A stretch of 64,000 nt of DNA from Mytilus californianus (GCF_021869535.1 NW_026262690.1:85915995-85979994); one strand, 5' to 3'. Positions 36,010 through 48,177 are shown, numbered from the stretch's first letter. A program made the numbers and translations. Notes: generated by a model not told the origin, from the letters alone.

Positions 36010-36112
36010 GACTGATTGATTGATTGTGATATGTGGTATTTAATCGTCCTGCATATGCATGAGATATTTGTCACTGGACATTAAGCAAACATCAATTAAT
36101 CAATCAAATATT
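36010..36112 (+). repeat. SINE 3'-tail fragment bounded by attg/caat repeats
   Basis: cctgcatatgcatgagatat, ttgtcactggacattaagca; preceded by gattgattgattg and followed by caattaatcaatcaa. Confidence 0.7.
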
Positions 36113-36323
36113 TCAAGCAAAATAGTATGAGAAAAATTAAGCAGCAAATCAATTAGCCAGGTTCTGCAAAGTGGTTCGACTGGGATGCAGAACAGGGAAT
36201 TTAGAATGTCAAGAGGGACAAATTTTGCGTGCAACACGCCACCTGCTAATAGGCACATAGGTTTATTAAGATATAGGAGTAACAGAAACTTGTTCATTGA
36301 CGACATATGATTCTTCAAATTTG

Positions 36324-36368
36324 ACCCCCCGCCCCCCCCCCCCCCCGCACCCCCCCCAAAAAAAAAAG
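36324..36368 (+). repeat. C-run followed by A-run
   Basis: About 34 bases almost all C, then about 11 A. The short open frame over it is an artefact. Confidence 0.9.
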
Positions 36369-36519
36369 TTTTTGTATATAACTGAATGTATAATTTGTGT
36401 AATGAAACACTTGTTCATAGAAGAAAATCACCATCTTCAAATTATTACATACCAACAGTTATATTCTAATTCGCCAGCTCAAACGAATATAAATTATTAA
36501 ATAAATAAAACAACACATA

Positions 36520-37370
36520 AATAGGATAAGTGTGCCTACAGGTGTAGCAGCCTTTAATATTATTTACATTCACAATTCTTCAAACTAAAGTCCTTCACTA
36601 TAATTCAGACAAGCACACTACCAATCCAATCATATAATAGAATATATACAGTAACACAATCAAAAACTATCTACAAAAGAGGAAAAATTCATATTAATAT
36701 AGTGTAATATTTGTATATGCCCACGTTAGAAATAACCAACTCATAAAAGGGGTGGGTGGGTGGGTAAACATATAACGAACTTGCTGCTACGTTAACTATA
36801 GGCAAACTTCGAATAACTTTATTTTCTCAAACGAACCCCTTAAGTAATACTTAATCATGCTTTTCACGAATCTCATGAGCGTATATACCCGTAAAACCGC
36901 ATTGCGGGTATATGCCATCCAATCAAATAGAACATAAACACACACCATGTGCTTGATGTAAACACACACACGTGTTTATAGTAAACAATCACTTGACCGT
37001 AACTACGTCATGTGACCAATACCTTTAATAAATATATTTACTGTAAGTTCCTATTCCTTGCTTAATGGTTTGCTAATATTCTATTGACTTGAATGAGTTA
37101 TAGAATTGGGAACACGTCACGGACAAGATAAGAAATAGTATATAAGGATGATCAGAATCTGGAGTGAATTAAATAACAGTATGGGTATTCCAATACATTG
37201 CAATAAGATCACCCATTGTTGGTTATGTGGTGAAGGTCAAAATTTATACATTTATAACGCAATCCCTTTGTTTAATCTACATTGTACACGATTGAATTTA
37301 TTTACATTATTTCTTATGGCTTTTTATAGAATAAGTTATCTCCATAGTATGTCAAATACGATACAAATAG
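36520..37370. other. intergenic stretch, no gene seen
   Basis: Contains a short inverted repeat tatacccg / cgggtata at 36888-36914, and otherwise AT-rich DNA. Confidence 0.45.
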
Positions 37371-37375
37371 CTCTA

Positions 37376-37440
37376 TAAAAATAAGGAGATGTTTTATGAC
37401 TGCCAATGAGACAACTATCCAACAAAGATCAAATGGAGTG
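37376..37440 (+). repeat. family-A repeat, 5' fragment
   Basis: aaaaataaggagatgtttta, gccaatgagacaactatcca, then lost. Confidence 0.75.
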
Positions 37441-38634
37441 TATGTTCACTGACGCGTGCGTTTACTCGATGCTGACTTATATTTAACAATTAGATATGTA
37501 TTTGTCTATCAATTTTTGAATGAAATTCTGCATTTTGAAGGGTTTACTCGGCTATCAAGTTACTGTTTGATTTAATTTTCCAGTGCATATGCGCAGTTCC
37601 GTTAAACGTTCTCATTACCTAGTTAACCATATCGAAATCGAACCTAAAGTTAATTAGCAGCCATTGTTTTCGATCAACACTCACCGAATGAAATATCTTG
37701 TTGTCGATTGTAAGAGTCCTACAAAAATGCTAAAAACATGCACAGGGGACTTAATTTTGAATATATAATAGAAAAACAAATGCATTCATTGGTTCAAAAA
37801 TTTCTTGAACATTGTAATCAACAGAAACTCTTTTCATATGGATCTAAATGTAAAGCACAAAAATGTCGTCATTCACCTCAAAAGCCATCCAAAGATTTAA
37901 ACATACTTATTCACAAGGAATATAGTTACGATACTGTTGTCAAGTAATTAAAGATAGCATTTTATGTTTAAATTAATATTGATCCACTCATAGGGTCTTT
38001 GCATCGAAAATAAAAGCATTTATTCTAAAACCACTTATTGGCATGATACGGATTATGTTCGTCTCGTATAACTTACGATTGCATGATACTAAACGACTTA
38101 CGGGAGGGAGTGTGCTTAATTTTCACATGATGAAGACATAACCATTCGATCACTTTAATTGAGGAGCTGGAATGTCAGTAACTGCTAGGTCTCCTTTGCT
38201 AATTTATGTATCATTGTCATTTGGTTAGTTTCTTCTGTTACCTATTCTAACATCGGACTCGGACTTCTTTAAAAAAAGTTTTACTGTGCGTATTGATGTG
38301 TGTTTGTTTGTGATGTTTTCTGTTCTTGGTCGTGTTGTTGTCTCTATGACACATTCCCCGTCTCCATTATCTTTTCTTAGTATAATCGTTAGATTACCAT
38401 TATGACAGTTAATCCCACTTGAGTGTTTGTTATGTTATTGTGAAATTAAATAAATAAAAATAACTTCGATGTTCGTATTCCATTTTTTATATTTTAATTA
38501 TTTTTTACGAAAAAGAAATGAAGTATGATTGCAACGATAAAGCCGTCTACTAAAGACACAATGACAAGTATGTGAACAAGTACAGGTTATAAGGCCTCTA
38601 CAATGAGCAAAACCAATGCCGTATATAGAGCTAT

Positions 38635-38800
38635 AAAAATAAAATTAAGAATGGAAATGGGGAATGTGTCAAAGAGACAACAACCCGACCAAAGTGCAGA
38701 ATACAGACGAAGCCCACCAGTGGGTCTTCAACACAGCGAGAAAATCCCGCACCCGGAGGCCTGCTTCAGCTGGCCCCTAAACAAAAATGTGTACTAGTTC
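38635..38800 (+). repeat. family-F interspersed repeat
   Basis: atggaaatggggaatgtgtc, aaagagacaacaacccgacc, gtgggtcttcaacacagcga, cctgcttcagctggcccct. Inverted fragments at 38330-38385 and 58010-58065. Confidence 0.8.
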
Positions 38801-38947
38801 AGTTAGGACGTCATACTAAAGTCCAACACATGTAAATGAACTAAAATTAAAAATCATACAAGACTAACAAAGGCCAGATGCTCCTGACTTGGGACATGCG
38901 CAAAAATGCGGCGGGATTAAACATGTTTTGTGAGATCTCAACATACA

Positions 38948-38963
38948 CCCCCCCCCCCCCCCC
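38948..38963 (+). repeat. poly-C run
   Basis: Uninterrupted C-run inside a family-A-like tail (about 38860-38990). Confidence 0.9.
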
Positions 38964-39124
38964 ATCCACCCTTAATACCTCTAGCCAATGTAGAAAAAAC
39001 AAACACACAGCAATACGCATAGTAAAACTTAGTTTAAAAGAATTCCGAGTCCGATGGCAGAATAGGTAACAAAAGAAACTAAGCAAAATGACAATGATAC
39101 ATAAAAAGGACTACTAGCAGGCGC

Positions 39125-40377
39125 GTAGCAACCCGTACGCAAAAACGCAGTTGCGTACATTTCGAAACTTTTACAAAAATAAAAATATGGTAAATCTAGT
39201 AAGAATAAAACTAAAGTAATAAATTAAATTAAAAACTATTATATAAACATGTTAATAATCACTTTGTAGCTATATTCCGTTCCAAAAGTACTTTTCATTT
39301 ACGGAACCAGCATCATGATTATGTTGCTGATGCAAACAATTAAAATGGTCCTCGAGGTGTCCTGCAGAAGACAATTATACGCCTTCTTTCCAAATCCTGA
39401 CATCTTTTCTGAAGATTTCAAAATAACTGACGAATTAAAATATGACGTTCTAAAGAGACCATGGACAACGATTCATTCTCATGATTTTACTCTGGGGTAT
39501 GGATAGTCTTAATTACATACCGGTCGTCATAACAGATTGTGTAATCAGCCTAGTCAGACTTCAGTTTAATGGGGGTGGTAAAGGGTAATTTTCGTGCATC
39601 GTGTTTGCCGTTTTTTTTTTTAACTGACGATCAACGTATTTTAACTTTTTTTTATTTTTACGTTCGGTTATGCAAGACGGGTGCCTCGTTCAAAGTGTTC
39701 CCCAACTTAATTATACGTGCTTCGAGATTAAAAGTGCTTATTTCCATGCTTCGAGATTTAAAGTGCTTGCTTTCCGTGCTAGGTAATATTAAAAACTGTC
39801 GTTTTGTAAGTTAATAAAAAGAAATCAGAAATAATTTGATGATTTTCCTTATGTAGATTTCGGGACTTCAAACGTATATATTATATACTTGCCACTTAAG
39901 GTTTCCAACCTATGATATGCGTTCGTTATAGTACTTTTTTATCACGTTCATTGACGAAATTATTTCACGTTCACCGTGAAATTGTTATTCCTTCTTTGTA
40001 TTCAACGTTCTTTCCGTGCAAATACCACCCTTTTAACCTAGACTCTCTTAACTAACTAGTAACGAATATTATTTTTAATTTAATTTAATCAAGTTCAACC
40101 CACTACACATTAGAAAATCCAAATTCCTAAGCCAACAGTACTTGTTTGTTTTTCTCTAATTAATATTTAAAAAAAAAAAATTTTCAAAGTTGACTTGTTT
40201 CTCATGAAATTAAAATTTTCGTAAGGTCATTTTAAGTCCCAGAAAATTGCGAGAATGCAGGATTTTGTACCATTTCCCTCAGAGCTTCTGGGGGCTTTAA
40301 CGGGCCCCAGACCCCTGCCGTTTGACTTTCTCCTCCGGCATTGAGTACACATCATATCGGCCTAGCTACGCCCCTGA
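39125..40377. mobile_element. hAT-like element, degraded
   Basis: Left end caggcgcgtagcaaccc; the right end in complement is caggggcgtagctaggcc, the type of terminus common in animal hAT elements. The flanks (actactag on the left, actagcag on the right) are close to an 8-base duplication. The 1.25 kb interior has only short open frames (39315-39506 is the longest) and no recognisable transposase. Confidence 0.6.
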
Positions 40378-40534
40378 CTAGCAGTTACTGATATGCCAGC
40401 TTCAGGCCTCGATTAAACTGATTGAAAGATTATGTCTTCATCATATGAAAATCAAGCACAATCCCTCCCATTAGGGAAGACTTGTTCATATTTTGTGAAA
40501 TTATAGATAGTAATTTTCTTTAATAATGTTAGGA

Positions 40535-40605
40535 TACTGAGTTTAGACGAAAAGCGCGTCTGGCGTACACAAATTTAATCCTGGTATCTATGAGGAGTTT
40601 ATTGA
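40535..40605 (-). repeat. family-B repeat fragment
   Basis: gacgaaaagcgcgtctggcg and atcctggtatctatgaggag are the inverse of the family-B start. Confidence 0.7.
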
Positions 40606-40926
40606 CCTGAGACAATATGGAAAATATACAAAATGAAAGTAAATAACTAAATTCAGGATGACCATGACAAGAGTGGATAAAGGCATTTGTTAGGTTAACG
40701 TCAAATAGCCAATTTACCTGTATGTCATTACTGAGCGCTCACCTTCAGTTTACATTTATCGCATACAATATCAATTTATTATGTATATAGAAACAAGCCC
40801 TAACATTGTATAGAATGTTAAATTATAAATCCAGGTTTAAAAACAGGGTCGATGTCGAATTTAAAACTGCATTGTGAGTGTACATGTATGATATTCAATC
40901 AATAAAATTTCGAAAAGAAATCAAAT

Positions 40927-41008
40927 ATGGCTAACTTTAATGGCACGTGGTTTCATGATGGCAGCAAGGATGGATGGGAGAGATACGACGAGTTCATGGA
41001 TCTCATGG
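40927..41008 (+). CDS. FABP-family gene, exon 1
   Basis: The ATG is followed by ANFNGTWF and ends at donor atgg/gtaggt in phase 1. This gives beta strand A and the start of the helical lid (WERYDEFMDLMG). No stronger upstream ATG is in frame. Confidence 0.9.
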
Positions 41009-44000
41009 GTAGGTCTCTCTATACTATTAACATAATAATCATATTATTATTTACCATCTTTTTTTAACATACTAAATAAATACAAAGTTTAAAAGGTCTA
41101 AGTAAAATCAAGGTAATTGAAAGTATTATGGAATGGTCTATTTTTAACATACTGATAATCTTACAAATGCACGAAAAAAAAAAAAGATAATAATACGTAT
41201 AATTTTTTTCTAATTCTTGGAGTTTAACTTCGATAATTCTTCAGTATTTTCTTTGTAATAGATCGGTCACTTATAGTACTGATCCCTACATTGTTCTAAT
41301 CTTAGTCAATGACGTTTATACAGGTGTTCAAAATTAAATCACACGTCTATATATGCATTCAATCAGTTTAAACGGTAGATAAAATATGTGATTGAAATTT
41401 AGCAGTTATAATAATCTTTTTCTTCGTTGACATTTCATTAATTGTGTTTTGGTGGGTGTATTTTTTTTTCTGATTTATTATGTTTTTTGTGGGAGGGTGT
41501 GTATTTATTCATCTAATTGAATTTTTGCTGTTTGTGACATTAAAATGAATAAATCTATTGTCCCGTTTAGTTTTCTAATAGTACTAAAAATTTAGAGTTT
41601 GGTATTTCTTACTTATATTTCACTGTACAACAAAGACTGTAATCGCTAAGTATAGCATTGTAAGATACGCTCAGTTAGTGGTTTTATCATGATTGTCAAT
41701 TATTACCAGAATCCGTAGGTCCAAACAAAAATTGCGGATACATGGACGCTGTAGATAGGTGAATAGAGGAAGAGAAAAGAAGAGAAAAGAACAAGGTGGT
41801 ATTTGAGGAGGAATTCGACCCATTTTTCCATGTTTAAGATTTAAATATGTTTCATTGAAAACGTTCAACAAAGTCGGACATGAATTAAGTTTTTGACTTT
41901 TTTTTTAATTTGTTTTTATATGAATAGTATATAATATGCTAGTTGGGGAATTTCCAAGTTTTGACCTTTGACCGTAATATGCGAAAGTTCATTCAATCAC
42001 ACTTGAAGTTTCTCGGTTTGCACTAATTCTTTATTTTCGTTGTTACACATATTTTTAAGATGAATCTTATACTGATTCGAATGATTCGCTTTGTGGAATA
42101 TTACTATGAAAGCTTATTGTGTAAACACACCTTTTAGAAATTCCTACAAGTTGAATTATAGTAACACTGAAATGAGGCAGCTGCTACATGTACCTACTGA
42201 GCTCCCGAAAGTAATCGATGCATGTTTGTTTTAATATTTATCTCCACACTTTTCGGTCATCAGATAAACCAATTTCCGGGAAATCGTACGGCCATCGGAA
42301 TACCAATTGACGGGAAATCGTATGCCAATCAGGATACCAATTTACTGGAAATCGTATGCCCATTAGGATACCTTTTTACTGGAAAACGTATGCCCATCAG
42401 GGTACCAATTTACGGGAAATCATATGCCCAACAGAATACCAATTAACGGGAAATCGTATACCCATTAGAATACCAATTTATGGGAAATCGAATGCCCATC
42501 ATGTTACCAATTTACGGGAAATTGGATGTTTCTTCATCATGTTTTTGGAAGAAAAAAATATAAAAGAAAACGAAAACCGGATTTTATTGCCTGTCATGTT
42601 GTCGCCGACACGTTTTTGAAGACGTCACACCGCGTTAGTGCACTGGTAAAGAAACAAAAATATATCGACCCTTCTATCCTTTATGCAATCTTCGGAAGCA
42701 TTTGTAGATTTAAAGTGTTGACCTGAATTCTTTTAATGTCTGTGTTGGTTATAAAGCTCCTAACTTATTCAGGATTTTATATACATTCTTGGTTTTCAGT
42801 TTTCTTGGTTTGAGCGGTCCTGATTGAAGTAAATTCAGAAAAGCCCTCTGGACGCACCAATTTATAAAGTGTTTTTCTTATTTTAAAGGAAACACCTTAG
42901 TCTATTCTTAGGTTATACGTAACACATATTAGTTTATGTTCCTTTCACATGACTGCTTTGATGAAACTGACTCTTAAAAACTTATTTCTGATTTAAACTG
43001 TTATCTCCTAAAATCAAGGTGTTAAACTACCTCCACCCTCTCCTTAGATAGAAGTTTTCTCAGATAAGTTTTGTTCTGTTTAAAGGATTGAAAGAAGCAA
43101 AAGAAAGTTATAGGGACGCCTGCACAACAAGCAAATTTGATGTCAAAGGAAATGTTTGGACTATTACCCACTCCAATTCAAACTTAGAAGGGGAAAAGAC
43201 ACATGTTATTGAAGTAGGAAAGGAATTCGCTGATAAAAACCTGGACGGCTCCGATATCAAGGTAAATACAGAAGCGGCAACCATTCATTTTTAGTCTTGT
43301 GGCATATCTATAGTTACTTTTATTTTATTTTCCGCTTCACCCACGGGTACAAATAGATATGAAAAAGACTATATTTGCTATAGAAACTCCAGAAATTATT
43401 TGAATTAGAACATAATGTAGAAGGTGTTTAATTCCATTAGCACTGATGATTGAGGGAATGATGATGATTGTGATTTTTTTTAATTTCTTGAGGTATTCTT
43501 TGATCACATCTGCACCATTTTTCTGATTTCACCAGTTTCAAAGACTTCTTTTTCTGTGTGTATACCATTACCAGCAAGTTTGACGGTAAAATAGAAATTG
43601 TTTCTCTTGCCTTCGATAACATAATTTTGAGTGGGAAAATTGACGTTTTTTTTCGCGTAATTTTGGAAAATTAGGTGACACATGTGTAAACTTTTATTGC
43701 TGTTCTTTCAATTAAATGTTTTGAACTTATTATTTCCGACGCCGATTGAAGATAAATCATGTTAAAGATTAAAATGTTTCCAGCTGTAATCCATAAGAGC
43801 GAGATTAAGTGAACCTTTTTTATTTGAAACCTTCCTGCAATTGAAAGAATATATTTCCGGATGATGCCTTTCTCTATTGTTTAGAATACGTTTTTTTATT
43901 AGAATGAAAACATGCCATGCATACAATACTATATAAAAATAAGAAGATGTGGTATAATTGCCAATGAGACAACTCTCCACAAGAGACCAAAATGACACAG

Positions 44001-45677
44001 AACTTAACAACTATAGGTCACCGTACGGCCTTCAGCAAAGAGTAAAACCCATACCGCAAAGTCAGCTATAAAAGGCCCCGATATGACATAGAAGGGAGCA
44101 GGGATAAAATACAGCAAAAGAAATAGAACATATATATAATGGAATATGTAGACAGCTCTCTCACAAGCAAAAAAACATAACTGGAAAATATAAGGGAATA
44201 TACTATAGGCACGGGGACACATTCTACTGCATCCACACAGCACGAGTAACTAACCCTGATGTAAATATAAAAATAAGAAGATGTGGTATGATTGCCGATG
44301 AGACAACTCTCCACAAAAGACCAAAATGACACATAAATTAACAAATATATGTCCCCATACGGCCTTCAGCAATGAGTAAACCCCAATCCGCATAGTATGA
44401 CCATTTTGGCATCCACAATTACATTGAACAGACACAATCCAATTTGAAACCTACGCTGGGTTCGTTAAAAAAAGATAGTATAATGAAAATGGTTTCCCTT
44501 CCGTTCGTTTTTTATTTGTCTTCGTCTAATTTTTGGTGTTGTAATGACCAAGCAATTACTTTATAAATAGTCATTTTGCCGCGTTATTCTTTGTTTTATT
44601 AGGTTGTTTTAGAAGTTAAAAACGACTCCGAGGTACACGAAAATGAACAAAGTAATATGGAAGACGGTGACTGGAGAAGTTATAAAATAGTCCGTCAAAT
44701 AACGGGTGATAGTATGACTGTAGTAAGTAAATCAACTATTTAAATAAACAATACATTGTATGTTAATTCATTTTACATAGTTTAAAAAATTGGTGTTCGT
44801 ACCTTTTCAAGAGAGAGGCGAGAGATACCAAAGGGACATTCAAACTCATAAGTCGAAAATAAACTGACAACGCTATGGCTAAAAAAATAAACTGACAACG
44901 CTATGGCTAAAAAAGAAAAAGACAAACAGACAAACAATAATACACATATCACGACATAGAAAACTAAAGACTGAGCATCACGAACCCCACCAAAAAAATT
45001 GGGGGTGATCTAAGGTGCTCCGGAAGGGTAAGAAGATCCTGCTCCACATGTGGCACCCGTTGTATTGCTCATGTTAGTACAAACCAGTTAATAAGTCTCA
45101 TTTGGTAAGTCACATTTGGGGAAAAGGGGACGGGATTATAGGTACGAAATTTTGGAACATATCAGCTATCATCTGTGAAACGGACATTCCATAACGGTCA
45201 ACCAACTCGTTATGGCGTCCGTAAAATTTACGAAGGGATTATTTATCAAACGACAAGGTGTTTTGGTTTGGTTGTCTGCAACATAATTGTATCGTCTGTT
45301 ATTTGCTGAAAGTCGGTCATTGACAATGCTTTTTCGATATCATTCGTCAGTAAAAATCATGTGATGGCACAGATTGGTCGAATGCAATCACACAAACAAG
45401 TAACATTTAAGTTACAAAGAAATTTGAAAATAGAGCATTCGTAATATACATCTTACAGCTAAATGATTTGTTTAATATAAGTTTTTGTTTTCATTCATTT
45501 TGCTTTGGTCTTTGTTTCTTTCTATTTGTTAATTTTCAAATCTTTAATTTGACATTCATTTATATCTATTGTACGCTTTGTGTAAAAGTTCTTTGTGTAA
45601 AATATTCATAACATATTTTGCAGACTATACATTCAAAGGGTAAATCTATGGCATACAAGATGAAAAGAGTGAAATAA
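40927..45677 (+). CDS. fatty-acid-binding protein family gene (gene span, 4 exons, complete)
   Basis: Four plus-strand exons (40927-41008, 43086-43261, 44603-44722, 45624-45677) join in phase to a 143-residue protein that starts at an ATG and ends at a TAA. The N-terminus ANFNGTWFHDGSKDGWERYD is the typical FABP opening (F-x-G-T-W), exon 4 ends in a YKMKRVK strand like FABP C-termini, and exon sizes of 82/176/120/54 follow the vertebrate FABP pattern of about 73/173/102/51. Known members are cytosolic 10-strand beta-barrels that carry fatty acids or other lipids. The protein is about 10 residues longer than usual, mainly in exon 3. Ligand is not predictable here. Intron 1 carries a 34-bp tandem array, intron 2 two SINE-like repeats and intron 3 a further repeat. 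Confidence 0.9.
42262..42533 (+). repeat. 34-bp tandem repeat, about eight units, in FABP intron 1
   Basis: Units of ataccaatttacgggaaatc followed by gtatgcccatcagg, diverged by a few bases each. 34 is not a multiple of 3, so the reading frames over it are accidental. Confidence 0.88.
43086..43261 (+). CDS. FABP-family gene, exon 2
   Basis: Acceptor tctgtttaaag, donor aag/gtaaat. It encodes GLKEAKESYRDACTTSKFDV and strands with NVWTITH and a K-E-F-A-D-K segment like the E-F-x-E motif in FABPs. Length is 176 bases, against about 173 typical. Confidence 0.9.
43932..44092 (+). repeat. family-A repeat, truncated, in FABP intron 2
   Basis: ataaaaataagaagatgtgg to ggccccgatatgac. Confidence 0.8.
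44266..44400 (+). repeat. family-A repeat, second truncated copy in FABP intron 2
   Basis: aaaaataagaagatgtggta to ccgcatagtatgacc. Same orientation as the copy 330 bases before; they may come from one duplication. Confidence 0.8.
44603..44722 (+). CDS. FABP-family gene, exon 3
   Basis: Acceptor tgttttattag, donor gta/gtaagt, 40 codons, phase 0 at both ends. It encodes VVLEVKNDSEVHENEQ and YKIVRQITGDSMTV. The acidic insert (NDSEVHENEQSNMEDGD) makes it longer than the usual exon 3. Confidence 0.87.
44810..45250 (-). repeat. family-C interspersed repeat in FABP intron 3, with 29-bp internal duplication
   Basis: Inverse of 26190-26600. The block aataaactgacaacgctatg plus ggctaaaaaa is duplicated in tandem at 44859-44915. 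Confidence 0.85.
45624..45677 (+). CDS. FABP-family gene, exon 4 with stop
   Basis: Acceptor acatattttgcag; 17 codons and TAA. It encodes TIHSKGKSMAYKMKRVK, the last beta strand with the basic residue near the end that in FABPs contacts the lipid carboxylate. Assignment rests on phase, stop and position. Confidence 0.85.
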   Translation, partial: TIHSKGKSMAYKMKRVK

Positions 45678-45832
45678 AATCAGACTTGGAATTGATACAG
45701 TGAAGAACCGCCATTACAATGAAGTGTATTTCGAACTCCTCAACGTTTATTGATATGATGAAATCTTACCTACAATGCAATGGCTTAAAAGAGTTCAATT
45801 AAACATGTAGAAAGACAATCAAACGAGTATAA

Positions 45833-45838
45833 AATAAA
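45833..45838 (+). promoter_or_regulatory. candidate polyadenylation signal of the FABP gene
   Basis: AATAAA about 156 bases after the stop codon, the expected distance for a short 3' UTR. The 51-bp satellite starts about 470 bases further on. Confidence 0.45.
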
Positions 45839-46314
45839 AGTAATTTAGGTTGCCGGTGATAGATTGATAAATTATTAAAAAAAGAACCAAGGTTCCCACT
45901 CCTTCGTGTAATTCTTTTTTGCAATACATCCAATACCCCTATTTGTTTATTAAAAAAAACCTTGACTTATGATTTCTAACTAATTTTTGCGTCTTTCATG
46001 TGCAAACTCAATATGAAGGTATATAAATCTTAAATAACGCAACATTTTTTCTCTCTCTTTAATAACTATTAAATGGTGGACAATAACTTGCAGCAAAATT
46101 GTCAGTAAGTCGTTCTGAAAGAAAATCTTTGGGCCACTAATTAAAAACAATGATAAGGATATGAACCACACAAGCGTTGTTATGAAGTACATCTCATTGA
46201 AAAAACAAGGTACTACGACACCAGAGTTAGGACGGTTGGTTGTTGTGAAAATGCAAACTTCATACCTTTTTTTCATGATTTCATTTTTAATTACATACAT
46301 GTATAAAGATGATA

Positions 46315-47335
46315 TTATTGGGATATTCTATGCATTCAGATATGTGAGTGTACGTCAATAAGCCATCATTGGGATATTCTATGCATTCAGATATGTGTGT
46401 AGACGTCAATAAGACATCATTGGGATATTCTATGCATTCAGACATGTTAGTATACGTCAATAAGTCATCATTGGGATATTCTATGCATTCAGAGATGTGA
46501 GTAGACGTCAATAAGACATCATTGGGATATTCTTGCATTCAGATATGCGAGTATACGTCAATAAGTCATCATTGGGATATTCTATGCATTCAGATATGTA
46601 AGTAGACGTCAATAAGACATCATTGGGATATTCTATGCATTCAAACATGCGAGTATACGTCAATAAGTCATCATTGGGATATTCTATGCATTCAGATATG
46701 TGAGTAGACGTCAATAAGACATCATTGGGACATTCTATGCATTCAGATATGTTAGTATACGTCAATAAGTCATCATTGGGATATTCTATGCATTCAGATA
46801 TGTGAGTAGACGTCAATAAGACATCATTGGGATGTTCTTGCATTCAGATATGCGAGTATACGTCAATAAGTCATCATTGGGATATTCTATGCATTCAGAT
46901 ATGTGAGTAGACGTCAATAAGACATCATTGGGATATTCTATGCATTCAGATATGCGAGTATACGTCAATAAGTAATCATTGGGATATTCTATGCATTCAG
47001 ATATGTGAGTAGACGTCAATAAGTCATCATTGGGATATTCTATGCATTCAGATATGTGAGTATACGTCAATAAGTCATCATTGGGATATTCTATGCATTC
47101 AGATATGCGAGTATACGTCAATACGTCATCATTGGGATATTCTATCCATTAAGATATGTAAGTATACGTCAATAAGACATCATTGGGATATTCTATCATG
47201 CATTAAGATATGTGAACAGACGTCATTAAGTCATCATTGGGATATTCAATGCATTAATATATGTGAATAAACGTCATTATGACATCATCGTGATATTCTA
47301 TGCAGTTAGATATGTGAGTAGACGTCAATAAGACA
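46315..47335 (-). repeat. 51-bp satellite-like array, about 20 units, with alternating subtypes
   Basis: Units of catcattgggatattctatg followed by cattcagatatg and a variable part that alternates between gtgagtagacgtcaataaga and gcgagtatacgtcaataagt, giving a 102-base dimer. Since 51 is 3 x 17, the minus frame stays open (ISECIEYPNDVLLTSTH and ISECIEYPNDDLLTYTR alternately). Two units lacking one base (near 46525 and 46835), six units apart, shift the frame. No start context, splice sites or family similarity supports translation. Confidence 0.92.
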
Positions 47336-47756
47336 ACAACCCAACCATATCTGCTTTGTATCGATCCGATGAATTAAGCCTTTTTCAACTGATTTTTATA
47401 GTTTGTTCTTATGTTGTACTGTTACATCATTGCCCGAGGTTAGGGGAGGGTGGAGCGCTTACAAACATGTTCAACCCCGCCACAATATTCATGTGCCTGT
47501 CAGGAGCCTGTAGCTCAGTGGTTGTCGTTGGTTCATGTCTGTCATACTTGTTTTTCGTAAATTGTTTTGTTATAAATTAGTTAGTTATTTTTTTCAATTA
47601 AATTGTTTCATGTCGGGTCCTTATATAGCCGACTATACACGGTATGGGTTTTTTTCTAATTGTTGAAGGCTAAAATTGCTTACATCCACTTCATTTGAAC
47701 TTTGGTGGATAGTTGTCTCATTGGCAATCATACCACATCTCTTTATTTTTATAAAC
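47336..47756 (-). repeat. family-A interspersed repeat, near full length
   Basis: ctgctttgtatcgatccgat through gcgcttacaaacatgttcaa, gcctgtagctcagtggttgt to aatcataccacatctcttta. It abuts the end of the 51-bp array. Confidence 0.85.
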
Positions 47757-47829
47757 CAAATTAAATGTACTTGAAAACTCATTTCTTGACCAGGTATTTT
47801 TTTATTCGAATTAAACGAAATTGTAACTC

Positions 47830-48175
47830 AGATACAATAAAAAAGAGAGAGAAAAGATACCATGGGGGTATTATAATAAAAAGAGACAATATCATGGCAA
47901 AAAACAAAAGAAGACGAGAGGACAACACCAATAACAAAACTTCATAATGATCTTAAATCCTGGGGTAAATTCAGGTGCTCAGCAGGGTACATTTGTAAGT
48001 AGTCTTTCTTTACATGTAGCACCCTCCATGTTGCATATGTTGTAAAATTCCGGTAAAAAGTCGCTTTTGGTAATTGCACAAACAAAAAAGATAAGGACAG
48101 GATTATGGTAACGAAAAGCCATTCAGTGAAGTGCAAATCCGTAGTCATATTTGAAACAGTTATTCCGTAAAGGAT
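47830..48175 (-). repeat. family-C-like repeat, strongly diverged
   Basis: Shares the order of blocks with 44810-45245 (gagagaaaagatacc, a tgtagcaccc block, ggacaggattatggtaacga, gaaacagttattccgtaa). Confidence 0.5.
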
Positions 48176-48177
48176 AT

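Noticed and set aside
37738..37947. 69-codon plus-strand frame with several Cys/His residues
   Set aside because: No recognisable family, no splice context, and a length expected by chance in this AT-rich DNA.
42222..42619. Overlapping plus-strand frames of 74-87 codons
   Set aside because: Caused by the 34-bp array in FABP intron 1.
45980..46300. 106-codon minus-strand frame just before the 51-bp array
   Set aside because: AT-rich, hydrophobic by composition, no recognised motif; probably chance.
46287..47121. Three overlapping minus-strand reading frames of 83-111 codons with 17-residue repeats
   Set aside because: They are produced by a 51-bp tandem array whose period is a multiple of 3; no gene context.
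46315..47335. CRISPR array
   Set aside because: Units are contiguous without unique spacers, and this is a eukaryotic genome.
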